In this document: positions 1 through 9,503 of the stretch, in pieces
Layout: each line of letters opens with the position of its first letter
Position numbering within the stretch: position 1 is the first letter of the stretch
Assembly (NCBI GenBank): GCA_964603985.1
Contig: CAZRXG010000003.1
Location: 1-64,000, forward strand
Direction: 5' to 3'
Length of the DNA stretch: 64,000 nt
Source of the DNA: CAZRXG01 sp964603985
GTDB taxonomy: Bacteria > Chloroflexota > Anaerolineae > Aggregatilineales > UBA3940
Notes under the pieces: model-generated
Seen by the model: only the letters and a program-made list of their open reading frames with translations
Database searches by the model: none
What the model was told of the DNA's origin: nothing
Program-made: the position numbers and the translations under genes

Positions 1-50
1 CTCTAGAGGATGATTACGACGGGCAGGGTCAAACGAATATCAGGCCCGGC

Positions 51-3000
51 TCACATGTCGGTGTGGCTGCGTATCGGCAGCGTGATCCAGAAAGTGCTCC
101 CCTTCCCGAACTCGCTCTCCGCCCCCACCGTCCCGTCATGCGCCTCCGCGATGGCCCTCACCAGCGCCAGCCCCAGTCCCGTCCCTCGCGGACGTTTGGG
201 GTCTCCCTCCCGGTGCGGCACCCTGTAAAAAGCCTCGAACAACTGCGCCTGGTCTTCCTCCCGGACGCCGATGCCATTGTCGCTCACCGCCACCGTGATC
301 TCGTCCCCATCCTTCTTGTATGCCCGGATGGTCACGGTCTCGCCTTCGGGTGTGTACTTGAGCGCGTTGTTGATCAGGTTCATGACACCCTGGCGATAAA
401 GCATCCCATCGGCCAGCAGAAGCGGCAGCTTCTCCTCCGCATCGATATTCACTGTCGCCTTCTTCTCGCGGATCAGGGGGTCCTGCTGCTGGCAGATCTC
501 TTCGATCATTTCCTCAACGTCGACCAGCACCAACTCCAGTTCCGCCTCCTCGCCGAATTGCAGACGGCTCAGGTGATGCAGCCGCTCGGTCAGCTCGGTA
601 ATCTGTCTCAGCCCGCTGATGATCTTGTCCAGCGACTCCTGCTGCTTCTCGTTGAGGTCCCCGGCCAGCGGAAGGATGGTCAGGTAGCCCTGCATGTAGG
701 TCAGCGGCGAACGCAGGTCGTGCGCCACCATCCGCAAAAAGACCGTCTTGATGTTATCAAGCTCTTTCAGCGCCGTGATGTCCCGTAGAACCGCCACCCG
801 CCCTGCAATCGCCCCATTGTGACTGACGATGGTCGAGGTGTTCGCCAGCAGCGTTTTTCCACGCCGGTCAGGGAGTTCCAGCACGGCGACCGGTTCTTGC
901 AGGTTAGTCAGCAGGCTTGCCAGTTCCGTCACATCGATCACATCCGTTGCCCTGTGCCCACGTGCGTGCTCGCCGCGTGCCCCAAAGTAGCGTTCGGCAG
1001 CCGGGTTCATCAGCACGATCTTGCCCTGGTTGTCGGTCACGACAATTGCGTCGGCGGTGCTCTCAAGCACAGCCTCAAGCTGGCGGCGGCCCTCCTCGGC
1101 CTCACCGAGCAGGCGCGCGTTGGCGACGGCGATGGCCGTCTGCCCCGCCAGTGTCGAGAGGAAAGTCATCTCCGACTGCTCAAAGACGTGCTCGTGATCG
1201 TAGCTCAGCCACAGCACGCCGTAGAAAGACGTGTCGCTGCGCAGAGGGAAGGCCACCAGGCTGTGCAGGCGTGGCGGTAAAGCAGCAATATCCAGTGAGG
1301 CGCTGGCGCGTTCCACCTGGCTGATGACGACCGTGCCCTGCCGCTCAACCAGGTCGATCAGTTGCCCATCGAGTGCCGCCATCGCTGCCGCAGCTTCGCC
1401 AGCAGCGTAAGTCTGGAGAGTCTCGTCTTGGCTGCGCCGCAACGCGATGCGCACGCCGGCCGCGTTGGTCACGTCCAGCGCGCTGCTCAGAATAGGCGGC
1501 ATCGCCCGGAACAACTCCAGGCTGGAAGAGACGCTCCGGCTGACCCGCAGCAGTCGTTCCTGCTCGCTCAGGCGGTCTTTGAGGCGGAGGCGCATCTGCT
1601 CAAATGCTTGGCCCAGCCGTCCTATCTCTTCCTCGCCTGCGACGTGAAGTGGCCGGTCAAGCTGCCCTTTGCCGATCAGGTCAACGGCCTGGAGCAGTTC
1701 CTCCAGCGGGGTGGTGATGCGGCGTGTGACCGTCACGACCAGCGGCAAGGCGACGGCCGTCATTGCGACCAATACAAGCAGTGTCGGAAGCGCGATCTGA
1801 ACCGCCAGCGCAATGGCTACCTCGTTTGGGACAAGAACCACAACCGACCAATCGGAGCGGCCCGTGATCGGCAGGATGTAAACCAACTGCCACGTCCCGC
1901 CTTGCTGACGCTGGCGGAAGGCCCGACCCGGTTCCGCCCCGGCGATCCCCTTTGCATCACCCAGGATGAAGGGTTGGCGCTGTCGCTCCGGCCTGGCGGG
2001 GTAAAGCAGAATCAGATTCTGCCCATCGACAATGAAGCCCTCGCCTGAGCCGACGAAGCCCTCCCGCAGCACGTCGACAACCGGCGCGATGATCGCGTTG
2101 GTGTCCAGTACGGTGCGCCCCACCAGGACCCCGACCGACTCACCGGTCTCCGGGTCCACAACCGGGGCAAGGAAACTTGTCACGGCGGTTGGCTCTGTTC
2201 CCTCCCCATAAAACGTCACCTCGGCGGAGGCAGCTTCGCCCAGTGCCATGAAGACTCGGCTCTTCTCCTCAGGCGAGAGCGTAGGCCCGGCAGGATCGGC
2301 TTCGGGATAGGCAGCCAGCAGGTTCCGGTCAGCATCGAGGTAGATCAGTTGTTGGAAGAAGGGCACAGTCCGCAACCCCTCAACCAGATGGGCCTGGAGA
2401 AGATCGCTGTCCGGCGTCGTGAGGGCATCATCCTGGGCCAGGTCACGGATCAGACTGCGTCCCAACTGGATGAAAAAGGGAACCCCGCTGCCTGCGTTGG
2501 TGGCATCGCGGGCCATCTGCTCGATGACTAGGCGCGTCGCAACCCGGTAGGATGTCCCGGCGACGATACCAACGAGCACCACAATCGACAGCATAGCCAG
2601 TGGAACGAACGCAAAAAGCATCCGCTGGGCAAGACGCTGTCGCCAGGGTGGGATTTGAAGGTCCTCGCCGTGGGCCGGGTGCAGGGCAGGCCAGCGGAGC
2701 AATATCGCCTGAATGCCCCCCCCGGCCAGCAACGCGCCGCCGAGATTAGAGAGACACACCGGCAAAAAGGCTGTCATTGTCCGGTCCAGGCTTGCCAGCA
2801 CCGGCGTCTGGCTCGTGGCGAAGATACCCAGCAGCGCCAGCGGCCATCCAACTGTGAGCGCGGACAGCAAGGCGGCGACAATAGGCTGGCGCAGCCACAC
2901 ACTCAGCGTGCTGCGGTAGCGCTGGTTAAGCAGCGTAGCCATGAAAGTGGCCAATAAGGCGACTTCACAAGGCTGGGTGATGCGCGCGGTGCCAAACAGG

Positions 3001-3350
3001 CCCCAGGTCAGGCCGGTGACCAGCCCCACAAGGGTAGCCGGTCCCCGCCCCAGCCACAGGGCAGCGCTCACCGTTGGCAACAAACCCAGAACAGCCAGCG
3101 AAGTTCCCGCCAGCGGGCCTATGCCGGTTTCAACGGACAGCACCAGCGATAGAGCGAACAAAGGGGAAACAACCAGCAGCACGCCCAGCAACATCCAGCG
3201 ACGAGGCGACAATCGCCTGAAAACTTCATGATCACGAACCAGAGCCGCCACCGTGAGTGCAGCATAGATACCAAGCACAGTATAGCCTAAGGGTGTCAGG
3301 TCTGATTCGAGATAGGGGCTTCTTTGGAAAGCGAACCACGCAAAATTCAT
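51..3350 (-). CDS. Membrane-bound multi-sensor histidine kinase
   Basis: About 1099 aa. The order of parts is: an N-terminal block of roughly seven hydrophobic segments (residues about 15-230), a further membrane segment, an extracytoplasmic Cache-like sensor region, another membrane segment, a HAMP linker (TVTRRITTPLEELL), a GAF domain, a PAS domain (ADAIVVTDNQGKIVLMNPAA), a HisKA box with the phospho-acceptor histidine in MVAHDLRSPLTYMQGYL, and a HATPase_c domain with N box (NLINNALKY), DNGIGV and a GTGLGLALVRAI G box. It should autophosphorylate on His and pass phosphate to a response regulator; none is encoded in the window, although the gene ends only 50 bases from the window edge. I chose the ATG at 3350; an in-frame TTG at 3383 is the alternative. 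The ligand is unknown. Confidence 0.93.
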   Translation of the reverse strand: MNFAWFAFQRSPYLESDLTPLGYTVLGIYAALTVAALVRDHEVFRRLSPRRWMLLGVLLVVSPLFALSLVLSVETGIGPLAGTSLAVLGLLPTVSAALWLGRGPATLVGLVTGLTWGLFGTARITQPCEVALLATFMATLLNQRYRSTLSVWLRQPIVAALLSALTVGWPLALLGIFATSQTPVLASLDRTMTAFLPVCLSNLGGALLAGGGIQAILLRWPALHPAHGEDLQIPPWRQRLAQRMLFAFVPLAMLSIVVLVGIVAGTSYRVATRLVIEQMARDATNAGSGVPFFIQLGRSLIRDLAQDDALTTPDSDLLQAHLVEGLRTVPFFQQLIYLDADRNLLAAYPEADPAGPTLSPEEKSRVFMALGEAASAEVTFYGEGTEPTAVTSFLAPVVDPETGESVGVLVGRTVLDTNAIIAPVVDVLREGFVGSGEGFIVDGQNLILLYPARPERQRQPFILGDAKGIAGAEPGRAFRQRQQGGTWQLVYILPITGRSDWSVVVLVPNEVAIALAVQIALPTLLVLVAMTAVALPLVVTVTRRITTPLEELLQAVDLIGKGQLDRPLHVAGEEEIGRLGQAFEQMRLRLKDRLSEQERLLRVSRSVSSSLELFRAMPPILSSALDVTNAAGVRIALRRSQDETLQTYAAGEAAAAMAALDGQLIDLVERQGTVVISQVERASASLDIAALPPRLHSLVAFPLRSDTSFYGVLWLSYDHEHVFEQSEMTFLSTLAGQTAIAVANARLLGEAEEGRRQLEAVLESTADAIVVTDNQGKIVLMNPAAERYFGARGEHARGHRATDVIDVTELASLLTNLQEPVAVLELPDRRGKTLLANTSTIVSHNGAIAGRVAVLRDITALKELDNIKTVFLRMVAHDLRSPLTYMQGYLTILPLAGDLNEKQQESLDKIISGLRQITELTERLHHLSRLQFGEEAELELVLVDVEEMIEEICQQQDPLIREKKATVNIDAEEKLPLLLADGMLYRQGVMNLINNALKYTPEGETVTIRAYKKDGDEITVAVSDNGIGVREEDQAQLFEAFYRVPHREGDPKRPRGTGLGLALVRAIAEAHDGTVGAESEFGKGSTFWITLPIRSHTDM

Positions 3351-3720
3351 GGCAGCAGGTTCCGAGCAGGTTTTCAGAGTCAACAGGTGCCGGTTAGTAT
3401 ATTACATGTGTTTATGCCGCGCTGCCAGCGGCCCCACGACTCCGCCCAAAGGCCTCGTAGCGTGTTCTCTGCGGCGTGAATAACGGAGGGTGACAGGCAG
3501 GCTCGTCGGCGGGGCCATCCAGGCACGGATATTGCTGTTCGGGCAACGAAACCGCCTGGCGCTCGTCGGCTGGAACAAGCCCCCGAAAAAAGATACCCTT
3601 AAGCCATAACCAGACCACAGCCGGAGAGATCGGGTATATCCCTAATTGACAGTAGACAACCCAGCCCTCCGACGGAGGCTGATAGGTACACCCATTCGCA
3701 TTGCCAGGGGTGACGAGAGT
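3351..3720. other. Divergent intergenic region, kinase / sugar dehydrogenase
   Basis: This 370-base stretch separates two divergent genes and holds no convincing gene. Seen directly: a -10-like TATACT on the minus strand at 3396-3401 (suited to the kinase, leader about 39 nt, no clear -35), an isolated TTGACA on the plus strand at 3646-3651 without a matching -10, and a 13-base palindrome CCTCCG-A-CGGAGG at 3666-3678, 43 bases before the sugar dehydrogenase start, which could be an operator. Confidence 0.4.
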
Positions 3721-5037
3721 ATGATGCGTAAAAACTTGGTGCTTTTCTTTGTATTGGCGATGGTGGCCGGTGTAGGATGCACTTCCGGAGTGGAGCAAAT
3801 AAGCACAGAGCTGGTGATCGCCACACCCTTTGAGCAGGGCGCGACGACCACGCCCGCCGTGGAAATCTCGCCAACCTACACGCCGAAAGCCACGCTGCCC
3901 CCCACTGCAACGGACGGCACGCCAACAGAGCCACCGCAACAGGTTGCCATCGACCTGCAGGTGATACAAATCGACCTGCGCCCGGTGGCCGGAGGGCTGG
4001 ATCAGCCGGTGGGTCTGGCCCACGCGGGCGACGGCAGCGGGCGTCTGTTCGTGATTGAGAAAGCGGGAAAGATCCGCATTTTACATGGCGAGACTCTGAG
4101 TGAGGCTCCCTTCCTGGACATTACAGGCCGGGTAGGTTCGCAGAGCAGCGAGCGCGGTTTGTTAGGGCTGGCCTTTCACCCCAATTATGTCGACAACGGC
4201 CTGTTCTTCGTTAACTACACGGACCGGCAGGGAGATACGGTCGTGGCGCGCTTCGCGGTGACGGATGACCCCGATCAGACCGATCCCGACAGTGAGGCCA
4301 TTGTGTTGACAGTCACCCAACCCGCACCCAACCACAACGGTGGGAACATCGTTTTTGGGCCAGATGGCTACCTGTACATTGGTCTGGGCGACGGCGGTGA
4401 TGCCGGCGACGCCTTTGGCAACGGGCAAAACGGGCAGACGCCCCTCGGCGCAATGCTGCGCATTGATGTCAACGCTGATGATGGTGCACCCTACCGCGTC
4501 CCACCCGACAATCCCTTCACCGGTGACTCCCGCGTGCTCGACGAAATCTGGGCAATTGGGCTGCGTAATCCCTGGCGATATTCGTTTGACCGGCTGACCG
4601 GCGACCTGTACATCGCCGACGTGGGCCAGAACGTCTATGAAGAGGTCAATGTTCAACCGGCAGCCAGTCCCGGCGGCGAGAACTACGGCTGGCCGATCAT
4701 GGAAGGACAACACTGCTACCCGGAAAGTGCCTCTTGCAGTGTGGAGGGGCTGGCTTTGCCCGCTATCGAATACGATCACACGCAGGGGTGCTCGGTAACG
4801 GGCGGTTATGTGTATCGCGGAAAGGCATTCCCGGCACTGGAGGGCGTGTATCTCTTTGGGGACTATTGCAGCGGGCGGATCTGGGGGCTGGCCCCAGGGG
4901 GAGGCAGCACATGGCAGGTCGCGGAACTGATACAGAGCGGGATACAGATCAGCTCCTTTGGTGAAGACGAAGCGGGGGAGATTTACGTGCTTGACATGCA
5001 AGAGGGTGTGCTGTATCAGATAGTTGCCCGGCCCTGA
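3721..5037 (+). CDS. PQQ-dependent sugar dehydrogenase family lipoprotein (GSDH fold)
   Basis: About 438 aa. The start at 3721 gives a lipoprotein signal (MMRKNLVLFFVLAMVAGVGC) followed by a Thr/Pro-rich linker to about residue 75. The rest matches the soluble glucose/sorbosone dehydrogenase beta-propeller: GLDQPVGLAHAGDGSGRLFV, GLLGLAFHPNY, NHNGGNIVFGPDGYLYIGLG, IWAIGLRNPWRYSFD and DVGQNVYEEVN, with the family's propeller histidines in FHPNY and PNHNGGN. Family members oxidise aldoses on the cell surface using PQQ. No PQQ biosynthesis gene is in the window, so cofactor and substrate are inferred from the family. A further in-frame TTG upstream (3646) would spoil the signal peptide and is not used. 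Confidence 0.9.
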   Translation: MMRKNLVLFFVLAMVAGVGCTSGVEQISTELVIATPFEQGATTTPAVEISPTYTPKATLPPTATDGTPTEPPQQVAIDLQVIQIDLRPVAGGLDQPVGLAHAGDGSGRLFVIEKAGKIRILHGETLSEAPFLDITGRVGSQSSERGLLGLAFHPNYVDNGLFFVNYTDRQGDTVVARFAVTDDPDQTDPDSEAIVLTVTQPAPNHNGGNIVFGPDGYLYIGLGDGGDAGDAFGNGQNGQTPLGAMLRIDVNADDGAPYRVPPDNPFTGDSRVLDEIWAIGLRNPWRYSFDRLTGDLYIADVGQNVYEEVNVQPAASPGGENYGWPIMEGQHCYPESASCSVEGLALPAIEYDHTQGCSVTGGYVYRGKAFPALEGVYLFGDYCSGRIWGLAPGGGSTWQVAELIQSGIQISSFGEDEAGEIYVLDMQEGVLYQIVARP

Positions 5038-5038
5038 A

Positions 5039-5068
5039 CTGACCAAACGTGTCCCCGCGTAGTATAAT
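5039..5068 (+). promoter_or_regulatory. Sigma70-type promoter of argF
   Basis: CTGACC at 5039-5044, 18 bases, then a consensus TATAAT at 5063-5068. The predicted start of transcription is near 5075, leaving a 46-nt leader before argF. It begins two bases after the sugar dehydrogenase stop codon, so the ornithine genes have their own promoter. Confidence 0.75.
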
Positions 5069-5120
5069 CCACATTGTCAGACATGTGAGCAACGTATCCT
5101 CTCGAAGGAACAGGGACACT

Positions 5121-6047
5121 ATGACGAAACGTTTTCTTGCCGTTCGAGACATTTCCGCCGAGGATTTCAACACCATCATCGATAGGGCAATCGAGATCAA
5201 AAACGACCCGGCTCCCTGGAGTGATGCCCTCAGGGGAAAAACGCTGGGGATGATCTTTCAGAAAACCTCGACGCGCACCCGCTTCTCGTTCGAGGTGGGC
5301 ATGACGCAACTGGGCGGACATGCCATTTTCGCACAGACCCAGCACACGCAGATGGGCATTGCCGACATCGCCGATGAGGGCAAGGTTATCTCGCGCTACG
5401 CCGATCTGATCATGGCCCGTATGCGCTACAACCGCGACCTGACGGCGCTGGCTCAGGGGTCTGAAGTGCCGGTGATCAACGGCTGCGATGACCGCTACCA
5501 CCCGACGCAGGCGCTCGCCGACCTGATGACGATCAAAGAGAAGCTGGGGCGCACCGAAAACGTGAAGGTCGTCTATATGGGGATCGCCAACAACACGAGC
5601 AACTCGCTCTCGATAGCAAGCATCTACGCCGGAGCGCGCTTCACCCTGTGCGTGCCGGAGTTCGATCCACCTGCCGTCGACGAGGAGCAGCTTGACATCC
5701 TGCGTGCCGACGACCGTTACGAAGAGACGGATGATCCGGTGTCCGCGATGAAGGATGCCGACGTGGTTTATACCGACACCTGGATCAACATGGAGTTCTT
5801 CGACGACCCGGCCTTCGCCGAGGAGAAAGAGCGCCGCATCAAGACCTTCACGCCATACCAGATCAACGAGGCCCTGCTCAGGCACTCCGGGCGGGATACG
5901 TTGGTGATGCACTGCCTGCCTGCCCACAAGGGGTACGAGGTCAATGAGACGGTCCTCTATACCCCTAACTCGGTTGTCTTCGACCAGGCGGAAAACCGCC
6001 TGCACGCTCAGAAAGCACTGATGCTTTACCTCCTTGGCAAACTCTGA
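5121..6047 (+). CDS. argF: Ornithine carbamoyltransferase-family protein
   Basis: 308 aa, usual length for the family. Ornithine carbamoyltransferase makes citrulline from ornithine and carbamoyl phosphate in the cytoplasm. Visible are the carbamoyl-phosphate site STRTR (residues 50-54), HPTQALAD (127-134), MGIANNTSNSL in the ornithine domain, and HCLPAHKG (264-271). The loop that in classic enzymes reads D-x-x-x-SMG is here YTDTWINMEFF (217-227), so Ser-Met-Gly is replaced by Asn-Met-Glu and a short insert follows; substrate preference may therefore differ from ornithine. The ATG at 5121 follows GAAGGAACAGGGA, a good ribosome site. The ornithine aminotransferase gene starts 21 bases downstream. 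Family certain; exact substrate less so. Confidence 0.88.
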   Translation: MTKRFLAVRDISAEDFNTIIDRAIEIKNDPAPWSDALRGKTLGMIFQKTSTRTRFSFEVGMTQLGGHAIFAQTQHTQMGIADIADEGKVISRYADLIMARMRYNRDLTALAQGSEVPVINGCDDRYHPTQALADLMTIKEKLGRTENVKVVYMGIANNTSNSLSIASIYAGARFTLCVPEFDPPAVDEEQLDILRADDRYEETDDPVSAMKDADVVYTDTWINMEFFDDPAFAEEKERRIKTFTPYQINEALLRHSGRDTLVMHCLPAHKGYEVNETVLYTPNSVVFDQAENRLHAQKALMLYLLGKL

Positions 6048-6068
6048 TCGCAAAAGGCAAACAAACCC

Positions 6069-7286
6069 ATGACCGACTCGAAACCCGGTGCCAGAGCGCT
6101 GATCGACCTGGAAGAGAGCCTCGGTGCACATAACTATGACCCACTGGACGTGGTGTGTGCACGCGGTGACGGCGTCTGGCTGTACGACGTGGATGGCAAC
6201 AGATACCTGGACTGCCTGAGCGCCTACTCGGCGGTGAACCAGGGCCACAATCACCCGCGCATTGTCCGGGCGCTGATCGAGCAGGCCGGTCGCCTGACGC
6301 TTACCTCGCGCGCCTTCCGCAACGACCGGCTGCCGCTCTTCTACAAGGAGCTGCTAGACCTGACCGGCTACGAGATGGCCCTGCCGATGAACACCGGCGC
6401 GGAGGCAGTCGAGACGGCGCTCAAGACGGCCCGCAAGTGGGCCTACACCGTCAAAGGTGTGCCGCGCGACCAGGCCGAGATCATCGTAGCAGAAGGGAAC
6501 TTTCACGGGCGGACGATCACCATCGTCTCCTGCTCGACGGAGGAGCAGTACAGGGACGGCTTTGGGCCGTACACGCCGGGCTTTGTCTCCGTGCCATATG
6601 GCAATGCCGACGCCATCGAGGCGGCCATCACGCCAAACACCGCCGCCGTGCTGATCGAGCCGATCCAGGGTGAGGCGGGCGTGGTCGTGCCGCCGGAGGG
6701 CTATCTGCGCCGCATCCGCGAGATCTGCGACGCGCACAACGTCCTGTTCATGGCCGACGAAATCCAGACCGGGCTGGGGCGCACCGGCAAGCTGATGGCC
6801 TGCGATCATGAGGGTGTCCGGCCTGACGTGCTAATCCTGGGGAAGGCGCTGGGCGGTGGGGTCTACCCCGTCTCGGCGGTGGCTGCCCCGCGTGAGGTGC
6901 TGGGCGTCTTCAAGCCCGGCGATCACGGATCGACCTTTGGTGGGAACCCGCTGGCGGCAGCCGTGGCCGTCGAGGCGCTGCGGGTGATCGTCGAGGAGGG
7001 GCTGGTCGAGAATGCGGCGGAGATGGGCCAGTACTTCCGCGACCACCTGGAGGAGATCAACAGCCCGCACATCAAGCACATTCGTGGCAAGGGGCTGCTG
7101 ATCGGCGTGGTGCTCAAGCCGGAAGCCGGAGGCGCACGGCGTTTCTGCGAGGAGATGCAGGCGCGCGGCGTCCTGGCGAAGGAAACACGCGAGCACGTGA
7201 TCCGCTTCGCCCCGCCGCTGATCATCGACCGGGACACCCTTGACTGGGCGCTGCCAATCATCCGTGACGTACTGTTGATGCCCTGA
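6069..7286 (+). CDS. rocD: Ornithine aminotransferase (ornithine--oxo-acid transaminase)
   Basis: 405 aa class III PLP-dependent aminotransferase. It moves the delta-amino group of ornithine to 2-oxoglutarate, giving glutamate semialdehyde and glutamate. Seen: LPMNTGAEAVETALKTARKW (residues 105-124), NFHGRT, the PLP-phosphate region with MADEIQTGLGRTG (228-240), the Schiff-base lysine in ILGKALGGGVYPVS (K259), and HGSTFGGNPLA. The N-terminal HNYDPLDVV and the NTGAEAVETAL motif favour ornithine rather than acetylornithine aminotransferase. Together with the upstream carbamoyltransferase it places two ornithine-consuming steps side by side, linking arginine and proline/glutamate metabolism. Confidence 0.88.
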   Translation: MTDSKPGARALIDLEESLGAHNYDPLDVVCARGDGVWLYDVDGNRYLDCLSAYSAVNQGHNHPRIVRALIEQAGRLTLTSRAFRNDRLPLFYKELLDLTGYEMALPMNTGAEAVETALKTARKWAYTVKGVPRDQAEIIVAEGNFHGRTITIVSCSTEEQYRDGFGPYTPGFVSVPYGNADAIEAAITPNTAAVLIEPIQGEAGVVVPPEGYLRRIREICDAHNVLFMADEIQTGLGRTGKLMACDHEGVRPDVLILGKALGGGVYPVSAVAAPREVLGVFKPGDHGSTFGGNPLAAAVAVEALRVIVEEGLVENAAEMGQYFRDHLEEINSPHIKHIRGKGLLIGVVLKPEAGGARRFCEEMQARGVLAKETREHVIRFAPPLIIDRDTLDWALPIIRDVLLMP

Positions 7287-7350
7287 GGTGCACCCGGCGC
7301 GACACGCCGTGTCCTCCGCAATTGCTTCACGTCCTTTCAGGGGATCCAGG

Positions 7351-8094
7351 ATGCAGAAACCAACCACTGCCAGCCTGTTTGTTACCTGCCTGCTTGATAC
7401 ACTTTTCCCCGACACAGCGCAAGCGGTCGTCGACGTATTGCAGGCACAGGGCGTCGAGGTGCGAGTGCCGCCCGGCCAGACCTGCTGCGGGCAGCCCGCC
7501 TTCAACGGTGGCTATTGGGACGAGGCGCGTGTCATGGCCCGCCACACGCTCGACGCGTTCGGCGGCTCCGATGGGCCGGTGGTCATCCCGTCCGGGTCGT
7601 GCGGGACGATGATCAGGCACTACTACCCTGAGTTGTTCGCAGACGACCCGGAATACGGCCCCCGCGCCCGCGCGCTGGCAGGCCGGGTCGTCGAGTTCAC
7701 GCAATTCCTGGTCGATCACCTGGGTGTGACCGACGTCGGCGCGCGGTTTGAGGGGCGCGTCGTCTACCATCCTTCGTGCCACGCCCTGCGCGGCATGGGG
7801 ATAGACCGCCAGCCGCGCGCCCTGCTGGCCGCCGTGCAGGGGCTGGAAGTCGTCGAGCAGGAGGACCCCGCCACCTGCTGTGGGTTCGGCGGGATCTTCG
7901 CCGTGAAGATGGGGGAAATCAGCGGCAGGATGCTCGCAAACCGGTTGGATGCTTTCGAGGCAGCCGGGGCCGACCTGGTCGTCGGCTGTGACGTGAGCTG
8001 CCTGATGCACATCGAGGGTGGATTGCGCAAGCGCGGCAGTCTGATGCGGACGATGCACATCGCGCGGTTGCTGGCAGAGGGCAGCAGAGGATAA
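7351..8094 (+). CDS. lutA: L-lactate utilisation protein LutA (CCG-domain Fe-S oxidoreductase subunit)
   Basis: 247 aa. LutA, LutB and LutC together oxidise L-lactate to pyruvate in the cytoplasm. The protein carries two cysteine-rich CCG domains: QTCCGQPAFNGGYWDEA near residue 45 with SGSCGTMIRHYYP, and PSCHALRGMG with ATCCGFGGIFAVK, then DVSCLMH. The start at 7351 is preceded by CAGGGGATCCAGG, a good ribosome site; an upstream in-frame ATG (7288) lacks one. lutB starts two bases after the stop, so the three genes form an operon. A short GC hairpin between rocD and lutA (around 7297-7310) has no T-run. Confidence 0.93.
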   Translation: MQKPTTASLFVTCLLDTLFPDTAQAVVDVLQAQGVEVRVPPGQTCCGQPAFNGGYWDEARVMARHTLDAFGGSDGPVVIPSGSCGTMIRHYYPELFADDPEYGPRARALAGRVVEFTQFLVDHLGVTDVGARFEGRVVYHPSCHALRGMGIDRQPRALLAAVQGLEVVEQEDPATCCGFGGIFAVKMGEISGRMLANRLDAFEAAGADLVVGCDVSCLMHIEGGLRKRGSLMRTMHIARLLAEGSRG

Positions 8095-8096
8095 AG

Positions 8097-9503
8097 ATGC
8101 AATTATCACGGCAACCCTTTAACAGGCGTGTTGGAGAAGCGCTCGCCAACCCGGAGCGGCTGGCCGCGATCAACCAGGCGGCGGTGCGCTTCTACGAACA
8201 CCGCGAAAGCGTGATGGACAGCCTCCCCGACTCCGAAGCCACCCGTGACCTCGCCCGCGCCATACGGGCGCACACCATTGCGCACCTGGATCGCTACCTG
8301 GAACAGTTCGAGACCGCCGTGCAGGCTGCCGGCGGGCACGTTCATTGGGCACGCGACGCCGCCGAAGCCTGCCGGATCGTCCGGGGAATCGCCCGCGAGG
8401 CCGGAGCGCAGCGGGTGGTGAAATCCAAGAGCATGCTGAGTGAGGAGATCGGGGTCAACCATGCGCTGGAGGATGCCGGGCTGGAGGTCGTCGAAACCGA
8501 CCTGGGCGAATTTATCGCCCAATTGGCCGGGGACCATCCCTCGCACATCATCGCGCCGATCCTGCACCTGACCCGGCAGGAGGTGGGGAACGTCTTCGCC
8601 GACAGGCTCGACGTGCCATACACGGACGAGATCGGCGAACTTAACACCATCGCCCGCCGGACTCTGCGCGAGGTCTTTCTGAGCGCCGACATGGGCATCA
8701 GCGGGTGCAATATGGCGGTGGCCGAGACGGGCACGGTGTGCATTGTGACCAACGAGGGCAACGGCAGGATGGTGACCACCTTGCCGCGCGTGCACGTCGC
8801 CCTGATGGGGATGGAGCGGATCGTGCCCACGCTCGACGACCTGGCAGTGATACTGCAGCTTTTGGGGCGAAGTGCAACCGGGCAGAAAATGACCGTCTAC
8901 ACCTCGCTGATCACCGGGCCGCGCCGTCCTGTGGAGCAGTACGGCCCCGAAGAGACGCACGTCGTGATCGTCGACAACGGGCGGTCGCGGGCGTTGACAG
9001 GAGACCTGGCCGAGATCCTCTACTGCATCCGGTGCGGGGCTTGCCTGAACGTCTGCCCGGTCTACCGTACCATCGGCGGGCACGCCTACGGTAGTGTGTA
9101 TCCGGGGCCGATGGGGGCGATCATCTCGCCGGTGTTAGGCGGCGTCCCGGCCTTCGCCGAGCTGCCGCACGCCAGCACGCTTTGCGGGGCCTGCCAGGAT
9201 GTCTGCCCGGTACGCATTGACCTGCCAACGCTGCTGTTACGCCTGCGGCGGGACACCGTCCGGCAGGGGCGTTCGCCGGGCTGGGTGACAGCCGGGATCA
9301 GGGCCTACGCGCAGGCTGCCCGCTCACCAGGGCGATTCCGGCTTGCAGCGCGGTTGGGTGGGCTGTTCAGCAGCCTGACGGGCGGCGGCTGGTTCGCCGG
9401 TAAACTGCCGGGGCCGCTGGGCGCGTGGACACGCTTCCGCGCCTTCCCGCCCTTCACACGGCAGACCTTTCAGAAAAGGTGGGAGGACCGCACCAATGGC
9501 TGA
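8097..9503 (+). CDS. lutB: L-lactate utilisation protein LutB (ferredoxin-like Fe-S subunit)
   Basis: 468 aa. The LUD domain fills the N-terminal 300 residues (VKSKSMLSEEIGVNHALEDA, ETDLGEFI, MGISGCNMAVAETGT). It is followed by two 4Fe-4S binding motifs, IRCGACLNVCPVYRTIGG and STLCGACQDVCPVRIDLP, and a C-terminal tail ending in a short region typical of LutB. It passes electrons from lactate oxidation between LutA and LutC. Two-base spacing from lutA and an eight-base overlap with lutC show tight translational coupling. Confidence 0.94.
   Translation: MQLSRQPFNRRVGEALANPERLAAINQAAVRFYEHRESVMDSLPDSEATRDLARAIRAHTIAHLDRYLEQFETAVQAAGGHVHWARDAAEACRIVRGIAREAGAQRVVKSKSMLSEEIGVNHALEDAGLEVVETDLGEFIAQLAGDHPSHIIAPILHLTRQEVGNVFADRLDVPYTDEIGELNTIARRTLREVFLSADMGISGCNMAVAETGTVCIVTNEGNGRMVTTLPRVHVALMGMERIVPTLDDLAVILQLLGRSATGQKMTVYTSLITGPRRPVEQYGPEETHVVIVDNGRSRALTGDLAEILYCIRCGACLNVCPVYRTIGGHAYGSVYPGPMGAIISPVLGGVPAFAELPHASTLCGACQDVCPVRIDLPTLLLRLRRDTVRQGRSPGWVTAGIRAYAQAARSPGRFRLAARLGGLFSSLTGGGWFAGKLPGPLGAWTRFRAFPPFTRQTFQKRWEDRTNG

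Noticed and set aside
3646..3720. Upstream extension of the sugar dehydrogenase from a TTG codon
   Set aside because: It would put 25 residues before a good lipoprotein signal; the TTG is part of an isolated TTGACA sequence.
7296..7310. CGGCG/CGCCG hairpin between rocD and lutA considered as a terminator
   Set aside because: Short stem and no T-run follow; read-through to lutABC is possible.
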